64,000 nucleotides of DNA from Aphidius gifuensis (taxonomy: Eukaryota; Arthropoda; Insecta; Hymenoptera; Braconidae): assembly GCF_014905175.1 (NCBI RefSeq), contig NC_057792.1, forward strand, positions 21,086,963-21,150,962, written 5' to 3'. Position 1 is the first letter of the stretch; the number at the start of each line of letters is the position of its first letter. Of this stretch, positions 63,287-64,000 are shown in pieces. Position numbers and translations under genes: made by a program. The notes under the pieces are model-generated. The model saw only the letters and a list, made by a program, of their open reading frames with translations. It searched no databases and was not told the origin of the DNA.

Positions 63287-64000
63287 TATTAACTATAAAA
63301 TTGGAAATATAAATTATTTTAATATTTTGACGTATAACTAAATTGCTTTGAGGTTATGTCAAAGTACATTCAAAACAAACTTAGTATTTTAAACAACTTT
63401 AATCTTTCTATTATTAAAAAATAAATTAATCAATTTTAATTTTTAATATGACATTAACTCACCAATAACAAAATTCAATAACAATTATTAATTTACAATT
63501 TGACTTTTTTATTGGAGCTCAACAACTATAAACACATATTGAGGGTCATGAATTTTCGACTCATTTTTTACCAAACTTAATTATTTGATCATTAGACAAC
63601 ACACATTAACGACGTACAACATAATTATTCAACTTTTGTATTTATTTTGTTTTTTTTAATATAATTTAGCTTTAAAAATTGCAAAATATTATACATCAAA
63701 CTCAATTATAGTGATAATTTTCTGACGCCATTTTTTATCAGAATATTTTGATTAATTTTTTTTTTTTTAAGGTGAGAATTAAGGCTGCGACAAATCTGTT
63801 TATTAAAAATTCACCTTAAATTTATGTCGCAGTCGCCATTTTGTACTACACAAGTGCACTCTGGTGGTTTAGTTAAATTCCAAGTTGGCAGCAGTGGATG
63901 TCGTTTATCGTGTGTGTAGTTTTCCCGCTTTTGCTGAAAAAAAAGAGTAAAAAAATAAAACGTGATGTGTGTGTTTATTTATTTGCTCATAATTAATTAA
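63287..64000. promoter_or_regulatory. TAF3 upstream region, probably a divergent promoter
   Basis: AT-rich to 63.7 kb, then GC-richer to the window end. It holds two GCCATTTT elements (near 63727 and 63835), a YY1/pho-type motif common just inside housekeeping promoters. Two short inverted repeats occur: AAGGTGA (63769) with TCACCTT (63811), and CTGCGACA (63785) with TGTCGCAG (63825). The last 170 bp may be the 5' UTR of a plus-strand gene beyond the edge; no start codon can be assigned. Confidence 0.4.

Noticed and set aside
1..64000. tRNA, rRNA, CRISPR arrays, transposase genes and viral insertions
   Set aside because: I scanned by eye for tRNA B-box-like strings, repeat-spacer arrays and recognisable enzyme motifs and found none; small degenerate elements could be missed.

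Overview
The window is animal nuclear DNA. Genes are split by phase-consistent GT-AG introns, many of them only 60-150 bp, in very AT-rich sequence full of A/T homopolymers and AAT-, GAT- and CAA-type microsatellites. Gene content points to an insect: a furin-like 1 locus with alternative C-terminal exons, an insect-type nicotinic receptor beta1 subunit, the nuclear receptor Hr51, and a ZAD zinc-finger domain. The extreme AT bias and compact introns suit a small hymenopteran such as a parasitoid wasp, but that placement is inference. I see no transposase or integrase genes, CRISPR, rRNA or tRNA genes.

Layout. 1-6.3 kb holds no gene I can assign. 6.35-11.07 kb (minus) is an axonemal dynein intermediate chain (DNAI2 family). 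It is head-to-head with an unrecognised 460-residue gene (11.6-13.0 kb, plus). 13.1-26.2 kb (plus) is Fur1 without its first coding exons; it has two competing exons for the end of the P domain and a distant cysteine-rich/transmembrane exon. Because the Fur1 start is not seen before 13.1 kb, the dynein and orphan genes probably lie inside a long Fur1 intron. 27.0-31.8 kb (plus) holds two tandem nicotinic acetylcholine receptor subunits: a divergent beta1-like paralog, then conventional beta1. 33.3-34.7 kb (plus) is a testis-specific serine kinase (TSSK), convergent at 95 bp with glycerol kinase (34.8-36.8 kb, minus). 37.6-39.6 kb (minus) is a protein combining a ZAD-like zinc finger, an F-box and leucine-rich repeats. 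42.6-54.9 kb (plus) is Hr51 (NR2E3 type) with long introns; CEP78 sits intronless and antisense in its fourth intron. 59.7-63.3 kb (minus) is TAF3 (histone fold plus PHD finger).

These are mostly unrelated genes, not an operon. Two loose themes appear: neuronal genes (two receptor subunits, Hr51, Fur1) and cilium/sperm genes (DNAI2, TSSK, CEP78). Exon coordinates were read by eye; for every gene the exon lengths add up to an intact reading frame, which is the main internal check. The items most worth a second look are the beta1 paralog with its repeat-flanked extra intron, and the ZAD/F-box/LRR protein.
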